This document shows, piece after piece, positions 21,785 to 22,352 of a stretch of 22,352 nt of DNA. Within the stretch, counting starts at the first letter, position 1, and every line of letters starts with the position of its first letter. The DNA comes from a virus. Made by a program: the position numbers and the translations under genes. Location: positions 1 through 22,352 of IMG/VR virus record IMGVR_UViG_3300020190_000386, one strand, 5' to 3'. Under the pieces are notes generated by a model, which did not search any database, had not been told where the DNA came from, and saw only the letters and a list, made by a program, of their open reading frames with translations.

Positions 21785-22352
21785 ATTGTATAATTTTCTC
21801 CGTAATTTCTTAATTTGAAATATAAATCTTTATATGTAGAATTAAGAAAATAATTGTACATTCCATGTTCGGCTCGTTGACAAAATTCAGATACGCCGAT
21901 ATTGATTTTATTTTCTTTAAAGGTCAATGAATTCATGTGAGTAATTGTATTATTATCTGATACTATAGTTTTTAATCTTAAAGAATCTGCAACGCATCCG
22001 GCATAAAAATCTAAGCCCCAACCATGTATTAACTCTGCAGGAAATTGTTGAATTTGTTCTAAAATATCTCTTCGAAGTAACGGAGCTTGGAAATCTATCC
22101 AACTAACTTCTCGCAAACCTTTTCCCCAATTCCACATTTGTTTCCAATGACATTGTTCAATTGATGCATTGATAACAGTTGCAGAATATACTGCAGCATC
22201 TGAATCTTGTGCTTCTCGTAATGATGTAGTTAAAAATGCAGGACCATGAAATACTAAATCGTTGTTTAAAAAATATAAGTATTCATGTTTTGTTTGTAAA
22301 AAATAATCAAGTACTACATTAAATCCGCCGCCAAAATATACATTTTCTTCTA
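21781..22352 (-). CDS. Glycosyltransferase, GT2-like (N-terminus beyond window)
   Basis: The frame is open to the right edge, giving about 190 residues without the start. The visible part begins EENVYFGGGFNVVLDYFL, then HEYLYFLNNDLVFHGP, the GT2 arrangement in which the NND segment takes the DxD metal-site place. Further on are WIDFQAPLLRRDILEQI and LIHGWGLDFYAG, the acceptor-side motif with W-G-x-D. It precedes the methyltransferase with an ATGA overlap. An in-frame ATG at 22137 is internal and not the start. Sugar and acceptor cannot be read from the sequence. Confidence 0.82.
   Translation of the reverse strand, partial: EENVYFGGGFNVVLDYFLQTKHEYLYFLNNDLVFHGPAFLTTSLREAQDSDAAVYSATVINASIEQCHWKQMWNWGKGLREVSWIDFQAPLLRRDILEQIQQFPAELIHGWGLDFYAGCVADSLRLKTIVSDNNTITHMNSLTFKENKINIGVSEFCQRAEHGMYNYFLNSTYKDLYFKLRNYGENYTI

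Overview
The window reads as part of the genome of a large, virulent tailed phage, probably T4-like in its virion biology. Coding is almost continuous and every gene I can support lies on the minus strand. Neighbouring genes mostly overlap by 1 to 30 bases (often ATGA junctions), the sequence is AT-rich, and there is no gap over 300 bases without a gene. The cargo contains typical phage genes (thymidylate synthase, endolysin, holins, fibre-like protein, HNH endonuclease, DUF5872-type protein) beside phage-borne host-type genes. The chaperonin and the ClpS adaptor both look like Bacteroidetes versions, so a Bacteroidetes host is my best inference. No terminase, capsid, polymerase or integrase gene is present in this piece to settle the taxonomy.

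Layout in the direction of transcription (right to left). 22352-19932: a surface-sugar module made of a truncated GT2-like glycosyltransferase, a SAM methyltransferase and a second GT2 glycosyltransferase. 19920-18163: a lysis module with a small membrane protein, a holin-like protein, an N-acetylmuramoyl-L-alanine amidase and a multi-pass membrane protein. 18147-16069: a nucleotidyltransferase-fold protein, a small CGC protein, a repeat-rich fibre-like protein and another holin-like protein. 16067-12597: a run of small conserved phage proteins ending in a lysozyme-LysM protein. 12561-11000: a UVR-motif-like small protein, ClpS, two unknowns and an HNH endonuclease. 10950-6660: two HExxH metallopeptidase-like proteins, a 621-residue protein with leucine-rich-like repeats and a basic Cys protein. 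6623-3075: a tiny basic protein, a MoxR-type AAA+ ATPase, a terminator-like hairpin, and a metallopeptidase-plus-VWA protein. 2977-1: GroEL, two small proteins and thymidylate synthase, which is cut by the left edge.

The main hidden signal is a shared N-terminal peptide. Seven otherwise unrelated proteins between 7026 and 15582 start with nearly the same short segment, pattern [basic/polar]-[L/M]-x-x-[L/I]-[L/F]-x-E, followed by a small or polar residue. This matches the logic of the T4 capsid targeting sequence, which ends at the prohead-protease site (L/I)-x-E. I infer that these proteins (a peptidase-like protein, a lysozyme, DUF5872 and several unknowns) are packaged inside the head, trimmed during maturation and delivered into the host with the DNA. 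A second theme is manipulation of host protein quality control: GroEL, ClpS with a UVR-like neighbour, and a MoxR/VWA pair. A third is an AT-rich leader motif (CATATTTATA or CATATTATATA) that recurs just upstream of at least eight genes.
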